Positions 57,198 through 64,000 of a DNA stretch of 64,000 bases are shown one piece after another. The notes below the pieces were generated by a model. The model saw nothing but the letters and a program-made list of their open reading frames with translations, was not told the DNA's origin and did not search any database. Made by a program: the position numbers and the translations under genes. The stretch is from NCBI GenBank assembly GCA_031270825.1, contig JAISXH010000025.1, positions 40,428 through 104,427 of the forward strand. The letters are read 5' to 3'. The number at the start of each line of letters is the position of its first letter. Within the stretch, counting starts at the first letter, position 1. This DNA comes from Bifidobacteriaceae bacterium. Lineage in GTDB: Bacteria; Actinomycetota; Actinomycetes; Actinomycetales; WQXJ01.

Positions 57198-57287
57198 GAC
57201 ATCCCGCCCGGGCGGGTGCCCGGCGGTTTTCGGGCGATGCCGTCCGCGGTCGCCGGGTGGCCGCTGTTGCGCCCGGCGCGCCGTCGG

Positions 57288-58103
57288 TCAGGCCATGCGC
57301 GCCATCGGCAGATGCGCCATCGGCACGGCGCATTCGATGGCGATGACGGCGGCTCGAACCGGGTCGATGAGTTGGCGCACCGTCTCCATGGAGCGCTGCA
57401 GCGCGACGGCGAACAGCGCCGGCCACTCTTCCGGCATGGCGCAGGCCAGACCCAAGAGCGGGAGGAACCGGGGCCAGGCCGCTTGGAGCAGTTTGGTCGC
57501 GTCCTCGCCGAGCGTGTTGCCCGGAGGCATCCGGGGCTGCCCAAACGCGGGCGTGCCGATACTGCGGGCGACGTGCGCGACGGTGTCGGCGGCATCGGGC
57601 AATGGCTGGTCGGTCTTGGCCGCTGCCGCCGCCGAAACCAAACCCCAGACCGAGTACTGGTCTTCCAGCAGCAGGTGGTTCATCGGGTCGGAGAAGGGAT
57701 AAGGGATGCCTTCGGCCGAGTCTGCCAACAGGAAGACCGACTCGACCGGGTAGCCCATGCCCACCACCAGCGACTCCCAGGTCGCGGCCTGGCAGGCGTA
57801 GCCGGCCAGCAGCGCGGGCACACCCAATAGCAACTCCGCGCGCACCCCCCGCGGATCGCCCTGAAGCATCTGGACGAGTTGGTCGTAGAAAACGCCCGCG
57901 CCGATCTTCACGCCGACCAGCGGGTCGTCTGCGCGTTGCTGCTCGATCTGCCGGGCCAGCGCCTGTTCGGCCGGCGGGAAACGCGGATCGGATGGCTGCG
58001 GTGGCGCTGTCGGCAGCGCCGGACGGACCTGGAAACCCGGCGCGGCTGGCGGCGGCGCGGCGGGTGCGAGTGTCGGTTCTGAAGGGGGCGAAAACTCGGT
58101 CAT
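57288..58103 (-). CDS. Hypothetical protein with Pro-rich N-terminus
   Basis: A 271-aa protein I do not recognise. The first ~45 residues are Pro/Ala-rich. The rest is helical and acidic/hydrophobic, with conserved-looking DDPLVGVKIGAGVFYDQLVQ, FSDPMNHLLLEDQYSVWGLV and repeated hydrophobic helices. There is no signal peptide and no clear membrane span. A good AAGGA site precedes the ATG at 58103. It is convergent with the UPF0182 gene and the last gene before the tRNA-anchored island. Confidence 0.6.
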   Translation of the reverse strand: MTEFSPPSEPTLAPAAPPPAAPGFQVRPALPTAPPQPSDPRFPPAEQALARQIEQQRADDPLVGVKIGAGVFYDQLVQMLQGDPRGVRAELLLGVPALLAGYACQAATWESLVVGMGYPVESVFLLADSAEGIPYPFSDPMNHLLLEDQYSVWGLVSAAAAAKTDQPLPDAADTVAHVARSIGTPAFGQPRMPPGNTLGEDATKLLQAAWPRFLPLLGLACAMPEEWPALFAVALQRSMETVRQLIDPVRAAVIAIECAVPMAHLPMARMA

Positions 58104-58249
58104 GATGTCCTTCCTGGGGCCAATCGGACGTCGCTGCGATGCTAGAACCAGGTTAGCCTGTTCACTCGCAGCTTATCGAGGTCCGGCCAGATTCTTGGCG
58201 TAATGCCTGGTGGCGGCCGGACGGATGGTCTTGGTTCAATGATCGGCCC

Positions 58250-58278
58250 TTGCTTCGCGAGGGGTTTTCACCTAGACT
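58250..58278 (+). promoter_or_regulatory. Promoter of the initiator tRNA gene
   Basis: -35 TTGCTT (58250-58255), a 17-nt spacer, and -10 TAGACT (58273-58278). The tRNA begins 16 nt after the -10, so the 5' leader is a few nucleotides. Confidence 0.6.
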
Positions 58279-58293
58279 GACCGGGCTGAACGA

Positions 58294-58370
58294 CGCGGGG
58301 TGGAGCAGTTCGGTAGCTCGCCGGGCTCATAACCCGGAGGTCGGAGGTTCAAATCCTCCCCCCGCTACCA
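58294..58370 (+). tRNA. Initiator tRNA-fMet (CAT)
   Basis: A 77-nt cloverleaf with encoded CCA. The anticodon loop is CTCATAA, flanked by three G:C pairs (GGG/CCC) that mark initiators. The first position C1 is opposite U72, an unpaired end that is also an initiator feature. The T arm contains GGTTCAAATCC. An accessory island begins immediately downstream. Confidence 0.96.
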
Positions 58371-58375
58371 CTGAA

Positions 58376-58410
58376 GGGCCCCTGGCCAGGCAATACCTGG
58401 CCAGGGGCCC
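58376..58410 (+). terminator. Terminator hairpin after tRNA-fMet
   Basis: GGGCCCCTGGCCAGG (58376-58390) and its perfect reverse complement (58396-58410) form a 15-bp stem with loop CAATA, 6 nt after the tRNA. Confidence 0.8.
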
Positions 58411-58730
58411 TCACCATGTCCGCCAGAAGTGGCCCAGGTGTCGATTCACTGTCCACTTTCAGTGGGATTCCGACGTTTGTCGACCGGCCTCAGCGCGTAC
58501 CGCGAGGCGCGGTCGCCGTCATCCGCTGCGGCAGATTCGGCACCTCGCCAAGCGCCATGGCGGTCCCTGAGATGAACCCGCCCCCGATTATCCCGGGCGC
58601 GAGGTCGCCGCCGCAGCCGCCACCAGCCGAAACACCACACACCCGGGATAACACCGGACACGCGATAAAACGGTGGGTTGGTGTTGGCCGGATCGTTCGG
58701 CCCGGCGTGGCTGGACGGGGAGGAGCGGCA
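58411..58730. other. Gene-free region between tRNA-fMet and the island genes
   Basis: About 320 nt. It holds the left direct repeat (58436-58517) and otherwise no convincing gene or RNA. The sequence up to 58730 ends in a strong ribosome-binding site for the AbiEi-like pseudogene. Confidence 0.5.
58436..58517. repeat. Left direct repeat flanking the AbiE region
   Basis: About 82 nt, ~88% identical to 61153-61236 in the same orientation, with a 33-nt perfect core (58448-58480). The core includes the small palindrome CCACTTTCAGTGG. It may be an IS end or an integration scar. Confidence 0.8.
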
Positions 58731-59529
58731 GTGACTGCGACGATAGCCGACATGGCGACAAGAAGGAGGAAGGACGGCGCGCAGGCGTCGGAACAGGAGT
58801 TGGCGTTCGCGCGCCAGCTGGTCGACAAGGCGAAGATGGACGGGGTCTCGCTGGTCGGCCCGGGCGGTCGCCATCGGGCGTGTGGACAAGGTGCGGCGCG
58901 GCTTGTATGTGTCCAAGGCGGGCCGGTTCGCCGGCGTGGCGGCGGACCCGCTGGACGTGGCTGTCGCCGTCGCCCCTGATGCCGTGTTCTGTTACACCTC
59001 GGCGCTGACGCTGCTGGGGGCTGCGCACAACATCGGCCGCCGAGTCCGGTTTATTGCGGCCAGCGCGGTCAAACGGTTCACTTATGACGGCGTGGACTAT
59101 GCGCCTTGTCGGGCCACGGGCGCACGGCTCGCCCCGCTGAGCGTCTTGACCCCGGCGGGCCGGAGCTATTCGGTGACGAGCCAAGAGCAGACGCTCATCG
59201 ACTGCCTGACCCATGTCGCCGCCGCCGGCGGCCCTGACAACCTGCTGCATTCCCTGGCCGGCCTCACGAGGCTGGACGGCACTTTGGCCGCCGGGGTCGC
59301 GGCGAGCGCCGCGCACAGTGTCCGCGCGCGCCTGGGCTGGATTCTGGAGACCAAGCGCGAGGATTGGCGTGTGCCTGACGACGCGCTGGCCTCGCTGGTG
59401 GAGTCGCTGGGCACTGGTCCGTACTATTTCTGGTCGGCCGCAGCCCCGAGGGACCGCTATTGGGTCAAGCGTTGGCGGCTGTACTTGCCCGCTCCCGAAC
59501 AGGAGATGGCCTCGTGGCTCACCAGCTAG
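58731..59529 (+). pseudogene. AbiEi-like type IV antitoxin, frameshifted
   Basis: The N-terminal part starts at GTG 58731 with an excellent GGGGAGGAG site and reads about 40 codons, through ELAFARQLVDKAKMDG. The rest continues in another frame from about 58850, with RVDKVRRGLYVSKAGRFAG, VTSQEQTLIDCLTHVAAAGG and RWRLYLPAPEQEMASWL to the stop at 59529. This is the pattern of AbiEi-family antitoxins: a winged-helix N-terminus, then a conserved C-terminal domain. One extra base (or two missing) near 58845-58875 explains the shift. Translation could restart at 58882, giving 215 aa without the DNA-binding start. A sequencing error is not excluded. It is followed by a second, intact AbiEi gene. Confidence 0.65.
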
Positions 59530-59610
59530 ACCTCACCGGCTTCCAAGCCGGGGCGACCCAGAAGGTCATCCGCCGCGTCAGATACGAGACGGCCCACAAG
59601 CCGTAGGTTT

Positions 59611-59641
59611 TCCTCTACACTAGAGGTATTGCTGTAGAGGA
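59611..59641. promoter_or_regulatory. Inverted-repeat operator upstream of abiEi
   Basis: TCCTCTACA (59611-59619) and TGTAGAGGA (59633-59641) are perfect 9-nt inverted repeats 13 nt apart, with a smaller CTCTACACTAGAG palindrome inside. They lie 23 nt before the abiEi ATG. Known AbiEi antitoxins repress their own operon by binding inverted repeats, so this is a likely autoregulatory site. Confidence 0.55.
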
Positions 59642-59664
59642 TTACCGACGGGAGGCGATGGGCG

Positions 59665-60240
59665 ATGACCGCTGACGCGCTGGCGGGCCTGCCCGCGACT
59701 TTCCGGTATTCCGAGGCCGCTGAGGCGATCGGAGAGAGCCGGTTGCGCGCGCTAGCCGCCAAGGGCGTGATCGTACCGATGGCCCGAGGGCTGTACCGCA
59801 AGAGCGACTGGGCTGGTGATGAGGACCTGATCGAGATCGCCGCCAAGTCCAAACGGGCCACGCTCTGCCTGCGTTCCGCCCTGGCCCGCCATGACCTGAT
59901 TGACGACATACCCGCCACCATCGACGTCGCCATGCCGCGCGGCGCTTGGCAGCCCAACCTGCGACCCCCGATCAGGTGGCACCACTTCGACACCGCCACC
60001 TTCGACCTGGGACGCGACCTTCTCGACGTCGGCGCGGGCCGCACCATCGGCCTGTACTCCCCTGAGCGCAGCATCCTCGACGCCTACCGCCTGCGCCACC
60101 GCGAAGGCGAGGACATGGCCCACGAGGCGCTGAAACGCTGGCTGAAAGCCGGGGGCCAACCATCACAGCTATTGAAGCTCGCTCGGGCGTTCCCACGCGT
60201 ACTGCCCGTCCTGCGATCCACCTTGGAGGTGCTGCTATGA
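59665..60240 (+). CDS. AbiEi-family type IV antitoxin
   Basis: A 191-aa antitoxin of an abortive-infection AbiE system. The N-terminal winged helix (about residues 1-50) includes FRYSEAAEAIGESRLRALAA and ends VPMARGLYRKS. The C-terminal domain includes TLCLRSALARHDLIDDIP and YSPERSILDAYRLRH. It should neutralise AbiEii and autoregulate through the inverted repeat just upstream. A GGGAGG site precedes the ATG. It overlaps the toxin gene by 4 nt, ensuring coupled translation. Confidence 0.85.
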   Translation: MTADALAGLPATFRYSEAAEAIGESRLRALAAKGVIVPMARGLYRKSDWAGDEDLIEIAAKSKRATLCLRSALARHDLIDDIPATIDVAMPRGAWQPNLRPPIRWHHFDTATFDLGRDLLDVGAGRTIGLYSPERSILDAYRLRHREGEDMAHEALKRWLKAGGQPSQLLKLARAFPRVLPVLRSTLEVLL

Positions 60241-61154
60241 GCAAAGTCACCAGGGGCACCTCGGCGGGCGATGCCTACCTCGACTTGCAGAACCAGGCCC
60301 GCCGAACTCACCGGCCCACCGACGAACTGCACCAGATCTACGCCCTAGAAGGGTTCCTCGCGCGCTTGGCGGCAAGCCCTGTTGCCACCAAGTTCGTGCT
60401 GAAGGGCGGGATGCTGCTGGCCGCGTTCGACACCCGTCGCCCCACCCGCGACGTGGATCTCGAAGCCCTCGCCATCGACAATGACGCCGAAGTCGTACTC
60501 GGCCTCATCCGCCAAGTCCTCGCGATCCCTTTGCCCGATGACGACGGCTTGCTGTTCGATCTAGCCTCGCTGAGCGCCCAAACGATCCGCGACGAAGACG
60601 AAAATGGCGGCGTTCGGGTCAGCGCCACCGCCCGCCTGGCCACTGCCCAACTCCGCTTCCATGTCGATGTCAACGTCGGCGACCCTATCTGGCCCGAGCC
60701 CGTCCGAGTAATGGTTCCCCGCCTGCGCGGCGGCGCACATATTGAACTGGTGGGATATCCGCTCCACATGGTCCTCGCGGAGAAGATCGTCACCGCCGCC
60801 GGGCGCGGGGTAGCCAACACTCGATGGCGCGACTTCGCTGACGTCTACGCCCTGATCCACCAACACCCGGTCGATGGCTCGCTGCTCCATCGAGCTTGTG
60901 TCGAAGTGGCCACGTATCGCAATGCCGTCCTCGAACCGCTCAGCGAAGTCTTGGAGGGCTACGCCGACGTGGCGCAAGGAAGATGGTTGGCCTGGCGACG
61001 CCGCCACGCCTACGACCACTTGCCCAAGGACTTCGCTAACGTGCTCGCCCCGGTGATCGCCTTCGCCTCTCCAGCTCTGGGTGGTGAGGCAGGGAATTTG
61101 ACCTGGAACCCCGAGTCCCAAGCTTGGGCACGCCGGGCCGCTCGGCCCACGTAG
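60237..61154 (+). CDS. AbiEii-family nucleotidyltransferase toxin
   Basis: A 305-aa toxin of the type IV AbiE system. The nucleotidyltransferase core is FVLKGGMLLAAFDTRRPTRD followed by a DVD metal pair. Later conserved blocks are YPLHMVLAEKIVTAAGRG and RWRDFADVYAL, typical of AbiEii/MenA-like enzymes that modify tRNA or bind GTP and block growth. Start overlaps the antitoxin by 4 nt. The right direct repeat begins at its stop codon. Confidence 0.87.
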   Translation: MSKVTRGTSAGDAYLDLQNQARRTHRPTDELHQIYALEGFLARLAASPVATKFVLKGGMLLAAFDTRRPTRDVDLEALAIDNDAEVVLGLIRQVLAIPLPDDDGLLFDLASLSAQTIRDEDENGGVRVSATARLATAQLRFHVDVNVGDPIWPEPVRVMVPRLRGGAHIELVGYPLHMVLAEKIVTAAGRGVANTRWRDFADVYALIHQHPVDGSLLHRACVEVATYRNAVLEPLSEVLEGYADVAQGRWLAWRRRHAYDHLPKDFANVLAPVIAFASPALGGEAGNLTWNPESQAWARRAARPT

Positions 61155-61236
61155 GTGTCCATTTACTGTCCACTTTCAGTGGGATTCCGACGTTTGTGGA
61201 ACGGTCTCAGCGCGTGTGCCACGAGGCGCGGTCGCC
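61153..61236. repeat. Right direct repeat flanking the AbiE region
   Basis: About 84 nt matching 58436-58517 in the same orientation. The perfect 33-nt core lies at 61165-61197. The repeat begins right at the AbiEii stop codon. Confidence 0.8.
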
Positions 61237-61478
61237 CCCCGCGACGACGGAGAAGCCGAGTGTCTGGCCAGGGTGGCCCAGGCCGACTTCGCGCCTGAAA
61301 TTGCAAGGCGCGTTGTGCCTCGTGGCCGAGCTTACGAGCAAATCGGGGGTTTGCTTGTAGCAGGGTAGGCTCCGCAGTCGTCGGCGGGAGGTCGTTGGGG
61401 GCTTGGGCCGACGGCATCGGGCGAGGCGCTGGGGCTTGGGCGGACGGCATCGGGCAGGCGGCGTTTGCTCTGTGAGGC
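61237..61478. other. Gene-free region with a 33-bp tandem duplication
   Basis: About 240 nt between the right direct repeat and the iteron array. It contains two imperfect 33-bp tandem units (61398-61430 and 61431-61463), each starting GGGGCTTGGGC and including ACGGCATCGGGC. No gene is supported. Confidence 0.5.
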
Positions 61479-61570
61479 CTGTATTCACCACCCTTGGGGT
61501 GCTGCATGTTCCACTCTAAAAGATCTGCATCTTTCACCCTAGAATTCCTGTGTTTTCCACCCTAGGCTGC
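61479..61570 (+). repeat. Iteron array A: four 23-bp direct repeats upstream of ATPase gene 1
   Basis: Units start at 61479, 61502, 61525 and 61548, an exact 23-nt period. The 18-nt core consensus is CTGYRTNTTYCACCCTAG, followed by 5 variable bases; unit 1 is the most diverged. The last unit overlaps an 8-bp palindrome CACCCTAG/CTAGGGTG and ends 12 nt before the ATPase start codon, so it covers the promoter or operator region. Confidence 0.85.
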
Positions 61571-61582
61571 TAGGGTGAGGCT

Positions 61583-62854
61583 GTGGACACGAAAGCGGTG
61601 CTCGGCCGGCCGTACCTTCCGCGGGTGATGGACGCCGCTGTTGGCGAGGCCCTTGACGCCGCCGGAGCCGTCCTGATCGAGGGTGTGCGAGCTTGCGGCA
61701 AGACCATGACGGGGCTCAACGCCTGCGCGTCGTACGTGTTCATGGACTCTCCCGGAGCCGAGCGGCTCCTGTCAATTGATCCAAGCCAACTCCTCGAGGG
61801 CGCCCGCCCCCGGCTGTTGGACGAATGGCAGCTGGCTCCTGTGCTGTGGAACCTGGTGCGTCGCGGCGTGGACGCGGCTGCGGGCCGAGGCAATTTCATC
61901 CTCACCGGATCGGCGGTCCCGGCCGACGACGCCACCCGGCATACCGGCGCGGGGCGGATCCTTCGCGTCAGGCAGCGGACGCTGTGCTGGTGGGAGAAGC
62001 AGGGGCGCCCTGGAGGCGTGTCCCTGGCCGATCTGTTCGACAGTCGCCGCCCCGCGGCCGACCTGGCCGCCCCCACCTTGGATGACGTGGTGGGGATGCT
62101 GGTCCAACCGGGGTTCCCGGCGATGGCGGACCTCGGTGAACGCCGGTCCCGGACGATGCTGTCGGGATACGTTGATGAGATTGTCCGCACCGACATCCGC
62201 CGGCTGGCGGACATCAGGCACGAACCGGTTGTCCTGGAACGACTCATCGCCGCCATCGCCCGTTCGGTCGCCACCGAAGTGTCCTACGAGACCCTCGCCA
62301 AAGACGTCCGCCCCGCCGCGCCGAACATCAAGGCCGAGACCGTCGCGTCCTATGTGGAACTCTTGCGCAGGCTGTTCTTCGTCGAAACGCAGAACGCCTG
62401 GGCGCCGAGCCTGCGGTCCAGAGCGCGACTCCGCACCTCGCCGAAACTGCATCTAGCCGACCCGGCCCTTGCCGTCGCCGCCCTTGGCGCGGATTCCACC
62501 CGGTTGAAGACCGACCTGACGACTCTGGGGTTCGTGTTCGAGAGCGCGGCTGTCCACGACCTCATGGTCCTAGCTTCCCCCTTGGGCGGTGAAGTACTCC
62601 ATTACCGCGATTCCAACAGCCACGAGATCGACGCCATCGTCGCCCTGCCCGACGGCCGTTGGGGGGCTGTCGAGGTGAAACTGGGCGGCCCGCAGGCCGA
62701 GGCCGGCGCCACGTCGCTCGCCCAAGCCATCGCCCAGATCGACACCGCCGCTACCGGCCAGCCTGCGTTTCGGCTAGTCGTTACAGGGACGGGCCCGACG
62801 CTGAACCTGCCCGACGGGACCATCACCTGCCCGCTGTCCAAACTCGCCCCCTGA
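61583..62854 (+). CDS. AAA_14/DUF4143-type ATPase 1
   Basis: A 423-aa protein of the COG1373-like ATPase family (AAA_14 plus DUF4143). Walker A GVRACGKT (about residues 34-41) and Walker B PRLLDEWQLAP are visible; FILTGSAVPADD is the sensor-like segment. A winged-helix-like region follows (about 225-260, VSYETLAKDVRPAA). The C-terminus ends in a nuclease-fold-like segment, SNSHEIDAIVALPDGRWG then AVEVKLG, with D...ExK spacing. Start is GTG 61583, 12 nt after iteron array A. The function of the family is not established; autoregulation at the iterons is inference. Confidence 0.82.
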   Translation: MDTKAVLGRPYLPRVMDAAVGEALDAAGAVLIEGVRACGKTMTGLNACASYVFMDSPGAERLLSIDPSQLLEGARPRLLDEWQLAPVLWNLVRRGVDAAAGRGNFILTGSAVPADDATRHTGAGRILRVRQRTLCWWEKQGRPGGVSLADLFDSRRPAADLAAPTLDDVVGMLVQPGFPAMADLGERRSRTMLSGYVDEIVRTDIRRLADIRHEPVVLERLIAAIARSVATEVSYETLAKDVRPAAPNIKAETVASYVELLRRLFFVETQNAWAPSLRSRARLRTSPKLHLADPALAVAALGADSTRLKTDLTTLGFVFESAAVHDLMVLASPLGGEVLHYRDSNSHEIDAIVALPDGRWGAVEVKLGGPQAEAGATSLAQAIAQIDTAATGQPAFRLVVTGTGPTLNLPDGTITCPLSKLAP

Positions 62855-63071
62855 AAGCTGGCGTTCCCGGCCGCGGTCTGAGCGTTGGCGCTCTTGCGGC
62901 GCTCGGAGGCCTTCCGGTCGATTAGCGCGCTCAGGAACCCGACCCCGGGCGGCCACCTGGGGTTTCACCCCGCCGAGCGGGTCCCGATTGAGCCAAACGC
63001 GATCCGGCCGGGCGTGGACGTGGTTTTTGGCCGCCGCGGCACGGGTGCAGCGAAAGGCGCGCTCGCGTGAC
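62855..63071. other. Gene-free region between the two ATPase genes
   Basis: About 217 nt before iteron array B. I find no supported gene, terminator or promoter here. One weak unit-like sequence near 63046 could be a decayed fifth iteron. Confidence 0.4.
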
Positions 63072-63163
63072 CGCAAACCTGGCACTTGAACTAGCGCAAA
63101 CCGAGCGTTCGGCCTACCGCAAACCGAGCGCCTAATATATCGCGAACCGAGCGCCGAGCCGGG
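63072..63163 (+). repeat. Iteron array B: four 23-bp direct repeats upstream of ATPase gene 2
   Basis: Units start at 63072, 63095, 63118 and 63141, again an exact 23-nt period. The core is CGCAAACCGAGCG (one base changed in the last unit, more in the first), preceded in three units by TA and followed by variable bases. The array ends 19 nt before the ATG of ATPase 2. Its sequence is unrelated to array A. Confidence 0.85.
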
Positions 63164-63182
63164 GACATGGTAGTGTTGGCGC

Positions 63183-64000
63183 ATGTCAGACCTTATTCCG
63201 CGGCACTTGGCCCCTGTCGGCCAGGTGCTGCTCGAAGAGTTCCCAGTTGTGTTTGTGCAGGGTGCCCGCCGGGTTGGCAAGTCCACCTTCGCGGCGGTGC
63301 TCGCGCGGTCGCGGCCGCACCTGGCGTTCACGCTGGACCAGCCCGAGGCGCTCGCTGCGGCGAAAGCGGACCCGCAGGGCTTCCTGGACCAATTCCCCGA
63401 CGGGTTGACAGTGGTGGATGAGGTCCAGCGCGCCCCCCAGCTGATCCTGGCCGCCAAAGCGCTGGTCGACCGGGACCCCAGGCCCGGGCGGTTCTGTTTC
63501 ACCGGCTCGAGCGACGTGTTGCGGCTGCCAGGCGCGGCGGACTCGCTGGCGGGACGCGCCGCGACCGTCCCGTTGGCGGGCCTGAGCCGGGGCGAGCTCG
63601 TGTCCTTGGACGACGACTTCGCGGCGTGGGTCAGGGACTTGCCGGCGGTTCCGCAGGCGTACAAGTCCGTGTGGAGGCGTCAGGACTACATCGACGCGTT
63701 GGCCCACGGCGGCTACCCGGAGATCCGCGACCGCGCCTGGCCTGCGGCCAAGCGCTGGCTGGGCGCGTACTTCGAGCGGATCATGACCCGCGACATCGCG
63801 GATATCTCCCGCTCGCTGTCAGCGCCGCGCCTGGCGTCGATGGCGCGGATGGTGGCCGCGAACCAGGCGGGTGAGCTGGTCAAAGGGCACCTCGCGTCCG
63901 ATCTGGAGATGCCGTCCTCGACCGTCACCCGCTACCTCGACGCGCTGGCCACGCTGTACCTGACCAGGGAGCTGCCGCCCTGGCGCGCGAACCTCACCGA
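63183..64000 (+). CDS. AAA_14/DUF4143-type ATPase 2 (3' end outside window)
   Basis: 272 codons are visible to the window edge. The same family as the gene at 61583: Walker A GARRVGKS, Walker B LTVVDEVQRAP, sensor FCFTGSSDVLRLPG, and the region LAHGGYPEIRDR typical of these ATPases. A winged-helix-like part follows (ELVKGHLASDLEMPSSTVTR). The C-terminal nuclease-like part would lie beyond 64000. It is a diverged paralogue, not a duplicate, of ATPase 1. ATG 63183 follows iteron array B and lacks a strong ribosome-binding site. Confidence 0.82.
   Translation, partial: MSDLIPRHLAPVGQVLLEEFPVVFVQGARRVGKSTFAAVLARSRPHLAFTLDQPEALAAAKADPQGFLDQFPDGLTVVDEVQRAPQLILAAKALVDRDPRPGRFCFTGSSDVLRLPGAADSLAGRAATVPLAGLSRGELVSLDDDFAAWVRDLPAVPQAYKSVWRRQDYIDALAHGGYPEIRDRAWPAAKRWLGAYFERIMTRDIADISRSLSAPRLASMARMVAANQAGELVKGHLASDLEMPSSTVTRYLDALATLYLTRELPPWRANLT

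Noticed and set aside
62885..63070. Small open frame between the ATPase genes
   Set aside because: It has no ribosome-binding site or recognisable sequence and runs up to the iteron array.
61479..63163. CRISPR arrays at the two 23-bp repeat clusters
   Set aside because: The units are nearly contiguous with only about 5-10 variable bases, not 30-nt spacers, and no cas genes are present.
58294..64000. A prophage inserted at tRNA-fMet
   Set aside because: No integrase or phage structural genes are seen, and the tRNA 3' end is not duplicated in the window.

Overview
The window is a high-GC chromosomal segment from an actinobacterium. The main evidence is a set of conserved actinobacterial gene neighbourhoods: dxr, rip/rseP, ispG, DUF4081-GNAT and proS; nusA, ylxR, infB, rbfA and truB; and DUF2342, YlbL-type PDZ protease and UPF0182. 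Many GTG starts, a uvrD2-type helicase with a C-terminal HRDC domain, and an initiator tRNA with a C1:U72 mismatch agree with this. A giant LPFTG-anchored surface protein carrying F5/8C-like, PKD, vWA and MucBP-like modules suggests a host-associated or surface-attached life. I cannot name the species.

Layout. Positions 1-10531 hold a tightly coupled sugar uptake and catabolism operon: DhaL-type kinase domain, RpiB-like isomerase, TIM-barrel isomerase, ribose-type ABC importer, 2-hydroxyacid dehydrogenase, lactonase-like amidohydrolase, RmlC-like protein, aldo-keto reductase and SDR, followed by a GntR regulator. Positions 10687-19002 hold housekeeping and accessory genes: phosphotransferase, uvrD2, ThiF-like protein, biotin carboxylase/BCCP, maf and greA. 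Positions 19204-22504 carry rplM-rpsI-glmM and a DedA protein. Positions 22672-30272 carry an alcohol dehydrogenase, CapA-like protein, glycosyltransferase, small membrane proteins, an orphan trpB and a PH-domain protein. Positions 30330-41777 are the isoprenoid (dxr, ispG), site-2 protease and proS block, into which the surface-protein gene is inserted. Positions 41883-51167 hold deoA, a DUF4439 lipoprotein and the translation block nusA-ylxR-infB-rbfA-truB-truA; no rimP is present upstream of nusA. Positions 51256-58103 hold the DUF2342/PDZ/UPF0182 group and an unknown protein.

From 58294 to the window end lies an accessory island next to the initiator tRNA gene. It contains a frameshifted AbiEi-like antitoxin, an intact AbiEi/AbiEii toxin-antitoxin pair between two ~83-bp direct repeats, and two adjacent AAA_14/DUF4143-type ATPase genes. 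Each ATPase gene is preceded by its own array of four direct repeats with an exact 23-bp period. The two arrays have unrelated sequences. This paired iteron-plus-ATPase arrangement is the most novel-looking signal in the window.

Two further families of short structured repeats are scattered between core genes. One is a ~125-bp element bounded by two hairpins (23805-23929 and 34479-34609). The other is a ~100-bp element with terminal inverted repeats (33086-33185 and 51152-51253). Both supply stop codons to neighbouring genes.
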